A stretch of 64,000 bases of DNA from Rhizobiales bacterium 64-17 (GCA_001899285.1 MKWA01000017.1:1-64000), one strand, 5' to 3'; counted from the first letter of the stretch, positions 8,116-17,233 are shown. Notes: a model not told the origin generated them from the sequence alone. Program-made: numbers and translations.

Positions 8116-9777
8116 ATGCGATCCGGCTATGCCGCCACCGCCCTGCTCGCCGCTGTCGTTCTGATGGCGGCGACCGCGGCGCGTGCGGGCGAGATGCTGC
8201 CGCCGCGGACCAGTGTCAGCACCGTCGATTGGGAAGCCGCCGCGAGCGCCGTCCCCGGTCGCAACGGCGCCAGCGCGGCCGAGGTATTCGCACGGCTCAA
8301 TGCGCGGATGGCGCGCCGTTTTCCGGATATCGCGAAAAGCACTGTGCCGGTGCTGCTGCCGATCGATCCGCCGGCCCAAGACGCCAAGGACACCAAGGAT
8401 ACGGCGGCAGAGATCACCGTCGGCAGCTTCCGGCCGTCCAATTTCTTCCTGCCCGGCCCGGCCGGCTACCACGCCAGCTTTTTCCTCAAGGAGGGCGCGG
8501 GGCTGTCGATCCGCTATCCGCGCCCGGTCGAGATCGAGATGTCCGGCGCGGCTTTCGTCTACGACCTCGACGGTCCGAACATCGCGCAGTCGGACACAAC
8601 GCCGAAGGGCTTCGACGACATTCCTGGCCTGCGACGCATCCTGCGCGAAGCACACGTTCGATATGCTTTTGAACGGTTCGGCGTGCCTTATGTGGTCTCG
8701 ATTCAGTGCTTCGACGGGCGCGTGACGCCGCGCCGTCTGTCGTGTCGTGACGCCGACACCATCGCCAGCCGCTTCCTCAAAAGCCTGCAGGTTGCCGGCG
8801 GCACACCCGGACCCTCGGCAAAGCCGCCGGCGCTGGACCTGACACGGCCGCAGACCGTGTCGCAGAATTTCACCTATCTCCCGGCCGGCCAGTTGATCGC
8901 CAACTCGGGCTATAAAGGAAATGGTGGCCGCGCCGACGATCACGTCTACGCGCAGATCCGGTTTCCGCTGGCACGGGCACCCGCTTTCGCCAAATCGCAA
9001 TCGTTCAACCCGTGGGGCGATTGCTACAAAACCGGCCGCGTCGGCCGGTTGGACCGCAAAGGCGCGCCCTACCGCTGCAAGCGCAACGACAAGCCGCTGG
9101 TGTTCGACGAATCCGCGCCGGAGAACTTCTCCTATCCATGGCGCGACAATTTCTGCGAGGCGCGCGACACGCAGGTTGGCCAGTGTCCGGGCGGCATCGG
9201 CCATCAGGGCCAGGATATCCGCCCCGCGAACTGCGTGCTCAAGAACGACCGCGCCGACCGGTGCGAACCTTATTTCCACGATGTCGTCGCGGTGCGTGAC
9301 GGCATGATCCTACGCAACCCGCGGCTCTATACCGTTTACGAAACGGCATTCATCGTCACCAATACCGAGACCGACAATGTGCGGTTCCGCTACATGCACA
9401 TGGACCCGCGCCACATGGACGCCGACAACATCGTCAGCGGCCGGCGCGTGCGGCAGGGCGAAGTGATCGGCAAGGTCGGCAATTTCTACAAGCACGAGCG
9501 CGGCACCAGCTATCATCTGCATTTCGACACGCAGGTGTTCACGCGCGACGGCTGGGTCTGGGTCAATCCGTACATGACGCTGGTTGCCGCCTATGAGCGG
9601 CTGATCGGCGCGCGCGGCACCGAGGTCGCGCGCGACAGCGTCGGCCAGGCGGTCCCGCCGCAGGTCATGCCGGAGCAACTGATCGAGCAGCAGGCTTCGG
9701 CCAAACCGAAAGCCCGCGGCAAGTCCGCGCACAAGCCGCGCGCCAAGCGCGGTAAACGCGGCAAACGGCATCGTTAG
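8116..9777 (+). CDS. Exported M23 family zinc metallopeptidase
   Basis: 553 residues. A Sec signal peptide (MRSGYAATALLAAVVLMAAT, cleavage after ARA) sends it to the periplasm. The M23 (lysostaphin/LytM) catalytic fold is near the middle to C-terminus: zinc ligands H363 and D367 in GHQGQDIRP, and H467-x-H469 in YHLHFD. All required ligands are present, so it should be an active peptidoglycan endopeptidase rather than an EnvC-like degenerate activator. The roughly 200-residue region before the domain is unfamiliar. The tail is very basic (repeated KPRAKRGKRGKRHR-like), perhaps binding the wall or membrane. The ATG at 8116 follows GGAGG (8106-8110). A lytic transglycosylase gene follows after about 90 bp. 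Confidence 0.85.
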   Translation: MRSGYAATALLAAVVLMAATAARAGEMLPPRTSVSTVDWEAAASAVPGRNGASAAEVFARLNARMARRFPDIAKSTVPVLLPIDPPAQDAKDTKDTAAEITVGSFRPSNFFLPGPAGYHASFFLKEGAGLSIRYPRPVEIEMSGAAFVYDLDGPNIAQSDTTPKGFDDIPGLRRILREAHVRYAFERFGVPYVVSIQCFDGRVTPRRLSCRDADTIASRFLKSLQVAGGTPGPSAKPPALDLTRPQTVSQNFTYLPAGQLIANSGYKGNGGRADDHVYAQIRFPLARAPAFAKSQSFNPWGDCYKTGRVGRLDRKGAPYRCKRNDKPLVFDESAPENFSYPWRDNFCEARDTQVGQCPGGIGHQGQDIRPANCVLKNDRADRCEPYFHDVVAVRDGMILRNPRLYTVYETAFIVTNTETDNVRFRYMHMDPRHMDADNIVSGRRVRQGEVIGKVGNFYKHERGTSYHLHFDTQVFTRDGWVWVNPYMTLVAAYERLIGARGTEVARDSVGQAVPPQVMPEQLIEQQASAKPKARGKSAHKPRAKRGKRGKRHR

Positions 9778-9870
9778 CTCAAGCGCCACCGCTAACCATT
9801 GCGGCGAAACGACCGGCGGGAACTTCCCGGCCCGCTTTCGACCATGCGCGGGCGACGATAAACTCGGCGC

Positions 9871-11118
9871 ATGAATCACATGGCCTTCTTCACAAGCTCG
9901 CTGACCCGCCGCCGCTGGCTTCTCGGCGCGACCACGACGCTGCTGTCCGGCGCGCTGCCTCACAGCGCCTCGGCGCAGACCGCGGCGTTCAGCCGGTGGG
10001 TCGAGACCTTTCGCGACCGCGCGGTCCGGCGCGGGATTTCCGAGGCGACCTACAACCGGGTGATGAACGGGCTGAAGCCCGACACTTCGGTCTACGAGCA
10101 ATATCGCCGCCAACCGGAATTCACCGAGTCGATGTGGCAATACATCAACCGGCGCTGCTCCGGCTTCCGCATCATGACCGGCAAGGAGCGCGCCAAGGAG
10201 CACGCCGCGCTGCTCGGCCGCATCGAGCGCGACTACGGCGTCGATCGCTACGTGATGCTCGGCCTGTGGGGGATGGAATCCTCGTTCGGCGACGTGATCG
10301 ACAATCCGAAATATATGCGCCCGGTCATCCCTGCCCTCGCCGCGCTCGCTTACGGCGAGCCGCGCCGCCGCGCCTACTGGGAAGCCGAACTGCTCAACGC
10401 GCTGACCATCGTCGATCGCGGCTGGTCGACGCCGCAGCAGATGATCGGCTCCTGGGCCGGCGCCATGGGTCACACCCAATGGATGCCGGAGGTCTGGCTG
10501 AAGATCGGCGTCGACTACAACCGCGACGGCAAGATCACGCCGTTCGAACTGGGCGACGCTTTCGCCGGCACCGCCCGCTACCTGGTCGAGCGCGGGAATT
10601 ATCGTCGCGGCGAAAGCTGGGGCTGCGAGGTGCGCCTCAACGGCGCATCGTCACGGCTCGCGGACAACCGCACGCGGCGCACCTATGCGCAGTGGCAGGC
10701 ACTCGGCATCACCCGCGCCGACGGCAAGGCGTTCGAGCATCCCGGCCATCATGTGAAGCTGTGGCTGCCGCAGGCTGGCGGCCCCGCCTTCCTGCTCGGA
10801 CAAAACTTCCTCGCGGTGCGCTCCTACAATCCGTCGTCGAACTACACGCTCGCGCTCTTGCATCTCGGCGATCTGGTGCGTGGCGATCCGCCGTTCCGCC
10901 AGCAGTTTCCGGGTGGCGAACGCGCGCCGACGCTCGACGAAGTCAAGGAGATGCAGACCAAGCTCACCGCGCTCGGCTTCGACACGCAAGGCAATGACGG
11001 CCGCATTGGCAGCGACACGATGAAGGCGATCAAGGCGTTCCAGCAGAAGGCCGGCATGGAGCCAGCCGACGGCTACGCCGGGCTCAAGGTGCTTACACGC
11101 ATTCGTCAGATGCGCTGA
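9871..11118 (+). CDS. Lytic murein transglycosylase, MltB family, with peptidoglycan-binding domain
   Basis: 415 residues. The N-terminus has a twin-arginine-like signal (TRRRWLLGATTTLLSG, cleavage near SASAQ). The SLT_2/MltB catalytic domain spans about 38-335, with catalytic E136 in GLWGMESSFG and the MltB hallmark MGHTQWMPEVW. A C-terminal PG_binding_1 domain (about 350-412, LTALGFDTQGNDGRIG) follows. There is no lipobox cysteine, so it is a soluble periplasmic form rather than a lipoprotein. It cleaves the MurNAc-GlcNAc bond giving 1,6-anhydro ends, and probably acts in wall turnover together with the preceding M23 peptidase. Confidence 0.92.
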   Translation: MNHMAFFTSSLTRRRWLLGATTTLLSGALPHSASAQTAAFSRWVETFRDRAVRRGISEATYNRVMNGLKPDTSVYEQYRRQPEFTESMWQYINRRCSGFRIMTGKERAKEHAALLGRIERDYGVDRYVMLGLWGMESSFGDVIDNPKYMRPVIPALAALAYGEPRRRAYWEAELLNALTIVDRGWSTPQQMIGSWAGAMGHTQWMPEVWLKIGVDYNRDGKITPFELGDAFAGTARYLVERGNYRRGESWGCEVRLNGASSRLADNRTRRTYAQWQALGITRADGKAFEHPGHHVKLWLPQAGGPAFLLGQNFLAVRSYNPSSNYTLALLHLGDLVRGDPPFRQQFPGGERAPTLDEVKEMQTKLTALGFDTQGNDGRIGSDTMKAIKAFQQKAGMEPADGYAGLKVLTRIRQMR

Positions 11119-11137
11119 GAGACTTCCCCACACTGTT

Positions 11138-12076
11138 TCAGGCGCGCCGGTCGTTGATGTCCTGACCGGCGATCCACTCGCGCAGGAAATCGATGAACAG
11201 CCGCACCCGGCGCGGCACGCTGGCGCCGCGCGGATAGACCGCGAACAGCGGCCGCCGCGGCGGCTGATAGCGGGGCAGCACTTTCACGATCTCCCCGCTC
11301 GCCAGATCGTCAGCGATGACGTAGCGCGGCACCAGCGCAATGCCGAGTCCGGCGCGCGCCGCCTTGCGGAGCGCGAGTGCGCTGTTCGACGCGAACGTGC
11401 CGTTGACCTTTACGGTGACACCCCGCCCCGCGTGGCGCCCGCCGGCAGGCTCGAACCGCCACAGCCTGTCGTTCGGCATCACGTTGGAGTGCAACAGACA
11501 GCGATGCGCCGCGAGCTGCTCCGGGCGCGACGGCTTTCCCGCTTCCGCCAGATAAGCCGGCGACGCGCACACGACCCAGTCGAGCATCGCGATCTCGTCC
11601 TCGATCAGCGACGAGGTGCGCATCGACGAGATGCGCAGCGCGAGGTCGAGGCCCCGCTCGACGAATTCATAAGGCCGGCGGAACGACACGTCCTCGAGAC
11701 TGAGCGAGACATTGAGCTTCGGCTGCGCCACCGCGAACGCGACCACGGCATCGGCCAGATGCAGCGAGCCGAACGATTTCGGTGCGACCACCCGCAGCGT
11801 GCCGGTCGCCTCCTCCGGTGCGCGCGCCACCTGACGCTCGCCCTGCTCGATATCGGCAAATACTTTCTCGCAGAACGCCAGATAGTCGCGGCCCTCGTCG
11901 GTGAGATTGACCGAGCGGGTCGAACGGTTGAGCAGCCGCACGCCGAGCCGGCGTTCCAGATCGCCCACATGCCGCGACACCAGCGCGCGCGACAGACCGA
12001 GCTGGTTGCCGGCGATGGTGAAGCTTCCCGCCCGCACGACGCGGACGAAACTCTCCATGGTGCGGAACCGGTCCAT
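11138..12076 (-). CDS. LysR-type transcriptional regulator
   Basis: 312 residues. The winged helix-turn-helix is at 1-60 (MDRFRTMESFVRVVRAGSFT, then LSRALVSRHVGDLERRLGVRLLNRSTRSV), followed by the linker helix and a type 2 periplasmic-binding-like effector domain (about 90-300). It resembles the CrgA-type subgroup. The gene is divergent from the ThDP-enzyme/ABC-transporter operon with about 60 bp between starts, the standard arrangement for LysR control of an adjacent catabolic or transport operon. The effector is unknown. Confidence 0.92.
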   Translation of the reverse strand: MDRFRTMESFVRVVRAGSFTIAGNQLGLSRALVSRHVGDLERRLGVRLLNRSTRSVNLTDEGRDYLAFCEKVFADIEQGERQVARAPEEATGTLRVVAPKSFGSLHLADAVVAFAVAQPKLNVSLSLEDVSFRRPYEFVERGLDLALRISSMRTSSLIEDEIAMLDWVVCASPAYLAEAGKPSRPEQLAAHRCLLHSNVMPNDRLWRFEPAGGRHAGRGVTVKVNGTFASNSALALRKAARAGLGIALVPRYVIADDLASGEIVKVLPRYQPPRRPLFAVYPRGASVPRRVRLFIDFLREWIAGQDINDRRA

Positions 12077-12095
12077 GCCCTGATTGTCAAATTTT

Positions 12096-12116
12096 ATGCA
12101 ACAATAGCTTTCGCAT
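12096..12116. promoter_or_regulatory. Candidate LysR operator in the divergent promoter region
   Basis: The 60-bp gap between the LysR gene and the ThDP-enzyme gene is AT-rich and contains an interrupted dyad, ATGC (12096-12099), 13 bp, GCAT (12113-12116). It is compatible with a LysR T-N11-A-type site. The arms are short, so this is only a suggestion. Confidence 0.3.
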
Positions 12117-12136
12117 TAAGTGGCTTTAGCGATCAA

Positions 12137-13990
12137 ATGTCAAAGTCTATGATCGCGGGCGAAACACACGCCCAAGACACCCGCCGGCGCTCCGCCGGCC
12201 GATCCGGGAGAGCGCCGTTGTCTGCTGCCGCCACCTCGCCCAAACCCATCGAGCAACCGACCGCCGCCGGGATCAACGCGCCGCAGTTCGGCAGCGACGT
12301 GATTGCGGACGCACTGCGCGCGCTCGACATTCCCTATATCGCGCTCAATCCCGGCGCGAGCTATCGCGGCCTGCACGACAGCCTCGTCAATTATCTCGGC
12401 AACAGTGCGCCGCAGATGCTGCTGTGTCTGCATGAAGAAGCGGCGGTCGCGATCGCGCACGGCTATGCCAAGGTCACCGGCAAGGCGATGGCCGCGTGCG
12501 TGCATTCCAATGTCGGGCTGATGCACGGCACCATGGCGGTGTTCAATGCCTGGTGCGACCGCATGCCGTTGCTGCTGCTCGGCGCCACCGGCCCGGTTGA
12601 TGCCGTCAAGCGCCGCCCCTGGATCGACTGGATTCACACCGCGCGCGATCAGGGCGCGCTGGTGCGCGGCTACACCAAATGGGATGATCAGCCGGCCTCG
12701 CCCGCCGCCGCGCGCGAGGCGCTGCTGCGCGGCGCCTGGATCGCCAACACCGCGCCGCGCGGGCCAGTCTACGTCAATCTCGATGCGGAGGTGCAGGAAG
12801 CGCGGCTTGCCGCGCCGGTTCTGACCGCTTCGGCGCAACGCTACATGCCCGAGGTGACGCAGGCCGCGCCCGCTGCACTCCTTAAACAGGCGGCCGAACG
12901 GCTCGCCGCCGCGAAGCATCCGGTGATCCTCGCCGGCCGCTGCTCGCGCGGCGAAACGGCGTGGCAGGAGCGCATTACACTCGCTGAACGGCTTGGCGCG
13001 CGTGTCCTCACTGACCTGAAGATTTCCGCGTCGTTCCCCACCGATCACCCCCTGCATGCCGGAGCGCCCGGCACCATCGCGCCGGTGCCGGAAGCGGCGG
13101 AAGCGCTGCGGCAGGCCGATGTGATCCTGAGCCTCGACTGGCTCGATCTTGCCGGCACGCTGAAACATGCGGGCGACGTGAAAGCCGAGATCATCCAGGT
13201 GTCCGTCGACCACCAGCTCCACAACGGCTGGAGCATGGACTATCAGGCGCTTCCCGCCGTCGACCTGATGCTCGCCTGCGAGCCGGAGCAGGCCGTCAGC
13301 GCGTTGCTGGATGCCTTGCCGAAAACGCCAGCGAAGCCACTCCCCGCCGCGCAACCGATGAAGCTCGACCTCGGCGACGGCCTCACCGTCAATCATCTCG
13401 CGGTCGAACTGCGCAAGGCACTCGGCGAACGGCCCGCGAGCCTCACCCACGTCTCGCTGTCGTGGAACGGGGCGAGTTGGCCGTTCCGGCATCCGCTCGA
13501 TTTCCTCGGCTCCGATGGCGGCGGCGGCGTCGGCGGCGGACCTGGCATCTCGGTCGGCGCGGCGCTCGCTTTGCGCGGCAGCGGCCGCATGCCGGTCGCG
13601 GTGTGCGGCGACGGCGATTTCCTGATGGGGGTCACCGCGCTGTGGACCGCGGTCCATTACAACATCCCCCTCCTCGTGGTGGTCGCCAACAACCGCTCGT
13701 TCTTCAACGATGAATTGCACCAGGAGCGCGTGGCGCGCATGCGCGACCGCCCGGTGGAGAACCGCTGGATCGGCCAGCGGATCGACGACCCGGCGATCGA
13801 TATCGCCGGCATGGCCCGCGCCCAAGGCGCACAGGGCTTCGGCCCGGTGGAACGGCCGGATCAGCTTGCAGAAATCTTTGCCAAGGCCATCGCGACCGTC
13901 GAGAATGGCGGAGTCGCGGTCGTGGACGTCCGGGTCGAACCCGGATATTCGCCGGCGACGACCGCCGTGATGGCCCGCAGCAGCGACTAA
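12137..13990 (+). CDS. Thiamine-diphosphate-dependent enzyme of the acetolactate synthase/decarboxylase family
   Basis: About 617 residues, three-domain ThDP fold. N-terminal pyrimidine-binding domain with the catalytic glutamate in LHEEAAVAIAHGYA, central domain about 230-370, and C-terminal diphosphate-binding domain with GDGDFLMG followed after about 26 residues by NN (VVVANNRSF), the metal/ThDP motif. It is not a convincing IlvB: the cluster has no IlvH and the sequence is closer to the mixed group labelled thiamine pyrophosphate-binding protein. Possible reactions include decarboxylation or carboligation of a 2-oxoacid. The start is uncertain: ATG 12137, or TTG 12218 preceded by GGGAG. 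Clustering with an ABC importer suggests it acts on the imported compound. Confidence 0.82.
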   Translation: MSKSMIAGETHAQDTRRRSAGRSGRAPLSAAATSPKPIEQPTAAGINAPQFGSDVIADALRALDIPYIALNPGASYRGLHDSLVNYLGNSAPQMLLCLHEEAAVAIAHGYAKVTGKAMAACVHSNVGLMHGTMAVFNAWCDRMPLLLLGATGPVDAVKRRPWIDWIHTARDQGALVRGYTKWDDQPASPAAAREALLRGAWIANTAPRGPVYVNLDAEVQEARLAAPVLTASAQRYMPEVTQAAPAALLKQAAERLAAAKHPVILAGRCSRGETAWQERITLAERLGARVLTDLKISASFPTDHPLHAGAPGTIAPVPEAAEALRQADVILSLDWLDLAGTLKHAGDVKAEIIQVSVDHQLHNGWSMDYQALPAVDLMLACEPEQAVSALLDALPKTPAKPLPAAQPMKLDLGDGLTVNHLAVELRKALGERPASLTHVSLSWNGASWPFRHPLDFLGSDGGGGVGGGPGISVGAALALRGSGRMPVAVCGDGDFLMGVTALWTAVHYNIPLLVVVANNRSFFNDELHQERVARMRDRPVENRWIGQRIDDPAIDIAGMARAQGAQGFGPVERPDQLAEIFAKAIATVENGGVAVVDVRVEPGYSPATTAVMARSSD

Positions 13991-14027
13991 CGAGCCATCA
14001 CGGCCAACGAAAAAAGCCCGAGGGAAC

Positions 14028-14891
14028 ATGTCAGCTTCTTCCGCCACCGCGCCGCGCTCCGCCTCGCCCCCACAACCGGGCGAGGCGATCCTCGACGTCG
14101 ACCACCTCCACGTCGCGTTCCAGACCCCGGATGGTCCGGTCATCGCGGTCGAGGACGTGTCGCTGACCGTCCGCAAAGGCGAATTCCTGTCGATCATCGG
14201 CCCCTCCGGCTGCGGCAAATCGACAGTGTTCAATGTCGTCGGCGGCCTGCTCACCGAGCATGAGGGCCGCGTCTCGGTTGCCGGCGAAACCATCGTCGGC
14301 CCGCATCCGTCGATCGGCATGGTGTTTCAGGAAGAGTCCACCTTCCCCTGGCGCACCGTTATCGACAACGTCGCCTTCCCGCTCGAACTCACCGGCATGC
14401 CGAAGGCGCAGCGGTTGGAGCGCGCGCGGCACTTCATCGAGATGGTCGGACTGCAAGGTTTCGAGCGCCGCTATCCGGGCGAACTCTCCGGCGGCATGCG
14501 CCAGCGCGTGTCGCTCGCCCGCACGCTCGCCTCCGAGCCGAAGATTCTCCTGATGGACGAACCGTTCGCCGCGCTCGACGAGCAGACGCGGCTGCTGCTT
14601 GGCGACAAGGTGCTGCAGATCCAGCAGGAGCTGCAGCAGACGACGCTGCTGATCACCCACAATATCACCGAAGCGGTGCAGATGTCCGACCGCATCCTGG
14701 TGATGACCTACCGGCCGGGCAAGGCCAAACGCATCGTCGAGATCGACCTGCCCCGCCCCCGCACCTCGGAGATCGTCGGCAGCGAAGCGTTCGGCCGCTA
14801 CGTCGCGCAAATCTGGGCCGACCTGCGCGAAGAAGCGAGCCGCGGCCTGACCGACGACGAGACCAGCCGCAACCGGGGCAGCGCGTCATGA
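14028..14891 (+). CDS. ABC transporter ATP-binding protein, NitT/TauT type
   Basis: 287 residues. Walker A GPSGCGKST (about 63-71), Q-loop VFQEESTFPW, signature LSGGMRQRVSLAR, Walker B ILLMDEPFAALDEQ and the H-loop LLITHNITEA are all present. The sequence resembles SsuB/TauB/NrtD-like ATPases, which energise uptake of sulfonates, nitrate, taurine, pyrimidine precursors and similar small anions. It starts 38 bp after the ThDP-enzyme stop, and its stop overlaps the start of the next permease by 4 bp (ATGA), so translation is coupled. Confidence 0.93.
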   Translation: MSASSATAPRSASPPQPGEAILDVDHLHVAFQTPDGPVIAVEDVSLTVRKGEFLSIIGPSGCGKSTVFNVVGGLLTEHEGRVSVAGETIVGPHPSIGMVFQEESTFPWRTVIDNVAFPLELTGMPKAQRLERARHFIEMVGLQGFERRYPGELSGGMRQRVSLARTLASEPKILLMDEPFAALDEQTRLLLGDKVLQIQQELQQTTLLITHNITEAVQMSDRILVMTYRPGKAKRIVEIDLPRPRTSEIVGSEAFGRYVAQIWADLREEASRGLTDDETSRNRGSAS

Positions 14892-15655
14892 GCAAAGCCT
14901 CCCGCGGGCCGAACGCACTGGCTTTCGCGGTCGGCATCGGTTGCCTCGTCGTGTTTCTGCTGGTGATGGAAGCCCTGATTCAGTTCGGCTTCGTCAACCG
15001 CTTCATCATCCCGCCGCCGTCGGAAGTCGCGATGAGTTTCGAGCGGGTGATCGTCGAGGAAGATATCCTGCACCGCTTCCTGCTGACCGCCACCGAGTGT
15101 CTGACCGCCGGCGTGATGCTCACCGTGTTCGGCGTGATCGGCGGCGTGCTGTTGCATCGTTTCAAGCTGTTGCAACAAGCCTGCGAAACGTGGATTGCGG
15201 CCGCGGCCTCTGCGCCGGTCGTTTTGATGTATCCTCTCTTCCTGGTGATCTTCGGCCGCAGCGCCTGGACCATCATCATGATCGGCTTCGTCGCCGCGCT
15301 GCCGCCGGTAATCCTGAAAACGCTGGAAGGCCTGTCCGACACACGCCGCGTGCTGGTGAATGTCGGCAAGAGCTTCAACCTGACGCCGATGCAGAGCTTC
15401 TGGAAGATCCTGTTTCCAGCCGCCTTGCCGACGATCTTCGTCGGCATCCGGCTCGGGCTGATCTTCGCCTTGATCAACATCGTCGGCGTCGAGTTCCTGA
15501 TCAATTTCGGCGGACTCGGCCAGCTCATCAACGAACTCGCGGAACGTTACGACCTCGCTGGCACCTACGCGGCGATCTGCTTCGTCATTCTCGTCAGCGT
15601 GGTGTTCTTCATGTCGCTCGAAAGGATCGAACGATGGCTGCGACCGGCTCACTGA
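14888..15655 (+). CDS. ABC transporter permease, NitT/TauT type (first)
   Basis: 255 residues with about six transmembrane helices and a BPD_transp_1 domain. The EAA-like loop that docks the ATPase is around LVNVGKSFNLTPMQSFWKIL. Start and stop overlap neighbouring genes (4 bp with the ATPase, 22 bp with the next permease), so the three transporter genes form one tightly coupled unit. The pair of different permeases suggests a heterodimeric channel. Confidence 0.92.
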   Translation: MSKASRGPNALAFAVGIGCLVVFLLVMEALIQFGFVNRFIIPPPSEVAMSFERVIVEEDILHRFLLTATECLTAGVMLTVFGVIGGVLLHRFKLLQQACETWIAAAASAPVVLMYPLFLVIFGRSAWTIIMIGFVAALPPVILKTLEGLSDTRRVLVNVGKSFNLTPMQSFWKILFPAALPTIFVGIRLGLIFALINIVGVEFLINFGGLGQLINELAERYDLAGTYAAICFVILVSVVFFMSLERIERWLRPAH

Positions 15656-16428
15656 CCGCGAGCGCGCCGGTGCGCGGCCGGCCCAACCGCGTCACGCTGC
15701 TGCGGATCGGCATCATCGTCGCGGTGCTGGCAGGCTGGGAGCTGCTCTCGCGCTCGGGCTGGCTCTACCGCGACGTGGTGCCCTCGCTGTTCGCGATCGG
15801 CAAGGCAATCGTCGCGCTGTTGTCGAGCGGCGAATATTATTTTCACCTCGGCGTCACCGCCGGCGAAATCCTCGCCGCGCTGGCGATCGGCGGCGTGCTC
15901 GGTCTGATCGTCGGACTGCTGCTCGGCGGCAACCGGTTTCTCGCCGCAGCGTTCGAATCCTATCTCTATTATCTCGGCCCCACGCCAAAGATCATCTTCT
16001 TCCCGATCCTGATCATGTGGTTCGGCGTCGGTCCCGGCTCGAAGATCGCGATGGGCGTGCTATCGGCGTTCTTCCCGATCGCGCTGTCGGTCGCCGCCGG
16101 CATGCGCGAGATCGACCGCGTGCTGATCCGCGTCGGCAAGAGCTTCCGCGCCACGACCTGGCAGATGGCGACGAAGATTTACGTCCCGGCAATGCGCCAT
16201 CCGATCATCAACGGCGTGCGGCTCGGTCTCGGCGTCGGCCTGATCGGCACCCTGCTCGCGGAAACCAAGCTGTCGAACAAGGGGATCGGCTATCTGATCA
16301 TCCAGGCTTACACCTTGTTCGACATGCCGCGCATGTACGCGATGCTGATCGTGCTGTTCGTGCTGGCAATCGGCGCCAATGCACTGGTCGGCCGGCTCGG
16401 CGGTTTGAGCAACATCAAGCGGCGGTAG
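15634..16428 (+). CDS. ABC transporter permease, NitT/TauT type (second)
   Basis: 264 residues, with helices from about residue 20 and the EAA loop LIRVGKSFRATTWQMATKIY. ATG 15634 lies inside the end of the first permease gene. The last gene of the operon; no substrate-binding protein follows before the repeat cluster at 16440, which is unusual for this importer class. The binding protein must be encoded elsewhere. Confidence 0.92.
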   Translation: MAATGSLTASAPVRGRPNRVTLLRIGIIVAVLAGWELLSRSGWLYRDVVPSLFAIGKAIVALLSSGEYYFHLGVTAGEILAALAIGGVLGLIVGLLLGGNRFLAAAFESYLYYLGPTPKIIFFPILIMWFGVGPGSKIAMGVLSAFFPIALSVAAGMREIDRVLIRVGKSFRATTWQMATKIYVPAMRHPIINGVRLGLGVGLIGTLLAETKLSNKGIGYLIIQAYTLFDMPRMYAMLIVLFVLAIGANALVGRLGGLSNIKRR

Positions 16429-16442
16429 CGTTTCTCTGAGAG

Positions 16443-16563
16443 CCTCATGGTGAGGGCATTGCGTCAGCGATGCGTCTCGAACCATGAGGCGGGAGTGTGA
16501 CCACCGCATCCTTCGAGACGCCCCGCCTCGCGCTGTGCGCTCGGCAGGGCTCCTCAGGATGAG
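16443..16563. repeat. Intergenic palindromic repeat cluster, part 1
   Basis: Nested dyads downstream of the ABC operon. CCTCATGG (16443-16450) pairs with CCATGAGG (16482-16489), enclosing GCATTGC/GCGATGC. Next comes a CATCCTTCGAGACGCC arm (from 16507) and a GGCTCCTCAGGATGAGG arm (ending about 16563). The second unit is the familiar short palindromic repeat scattered in Bradyrhizobium and Rhodopseudomonas genomes. Confidence 0.7.
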
Positions 16564-16597
16564 GCGGAATGGGAGTCGTGCTCCACTATCTCCACGC

Positions 16598-16685
16598 CAT
16601 GCCCGCATTCATTGCGGGCATCCACGTCTTGCTTTCTTTTTCTATCGAACCAAAGACGTGGATGGCCGGGACAAGCTCGGCCATG
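16598..16685. repeat. Intergenic palindromic repeat cluster, part 2
   Basis: Three consecutive dyads: GCCCGCA/TGCGGGC (16601-16607, 16613-16619), TCCACGTCTT/AAGACGTGGA (16621-16630, 16653-16662), and TGGCCG/CGGCCA (16663-16668, 16678-16683). The GATGGCCGGGACAAG...CGGCCATGACGA unit recurs in similar form at 25014-25075. The whole 16429-16785 gap holds repeats only and no gene. Confidence 0.7.
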
Positions 16686-16785
16686 ACGAATGGATAGACT
16701 ATCTTCCGGGCTTTGCCCCTCACCCGGCTCGCGTTGCACGCGCGCCAACCCTCCCTGTAAACGGGGCGCAGGTTCAGGGGCTCCG

Positions 16786-17223
16786 CTACAACAGCCCCAG
16801 TTCGCTCAATTCACGCCGCAGCTTTTCCGGCATCGCCGCCGCGCCCGGCGCGGCCTTGCCCAGATCGCGCGGCGCGTCCTTCGGCTCGAGGTAGCGCCAG
16901 CCCTGGAACGCGCGATACGGACGCGGCTCCACCAGCACGCATTTCGGATCGAGCACGAGCTTGCAGCGATTGATGCCGTCCTTGTCGCGGAACGGGCGGA
17001 CGCCGAGGATTTTCTCGCGGCACAGGATTTCGCCCTTGATCACCCAATAGATCGAACCGCCATCGAGCAGTTCATCGACGCGCTTCGGCGTCATCCGCGT
17101 CGTGTGCGAGCGCTCGGGCGGCTGCTTGCGGCGCGCGCGCTCCTTCGCCTTCTTTTCGATCCAATCCTCGAGATCGCGCACGGATTCCGCGCCGACCGAC
17201 AGCTTGATGAGATGCAACGGCAT
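16786..17223 (-). CDS. DUF1489 family protein
   Basis: 145 residues starting MPLHLIKLSVG, the conserved N-terminus of DUF1489, a family confined mostly to alphaproteobacteria and of unknown function. Conserved pieces include HTTRMTPKR, GSIYWVIKG, CREKILGV and FQGWRYLEPKDAP. The start at 17223 is set by this N-terminus; earlier in-frame codons lie in the end of mccA. Its start lies 10 bp after the mccA stop, so it is the last gene of that unit. Confidence 0.88.
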   Translation of the reverse strand: MPLHLIKLSVGAESVRDLEDWIEKKAKERARRKQPPERSHTTRMTPKRVDELLDGGSIYWVIKGEILCREKILGVRPFRDKDGINRCKLVLDPKCVLVEPRPYRAFQGWRYLEPKDAPRDLGKAAPGAAAMPEKLRRELSELGLL

Positions 17224-17233
17224 TCCAAAAATC

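Noticed and set aside
12140-14320. 726-codon open frame on the minus strand opposite the ThDP enzyme
   Set aside because: It mirrors the codon structure of the GC-rich sense gene, has no recognisable domain, and the plus strand has a full ThDP-enzyme gene.
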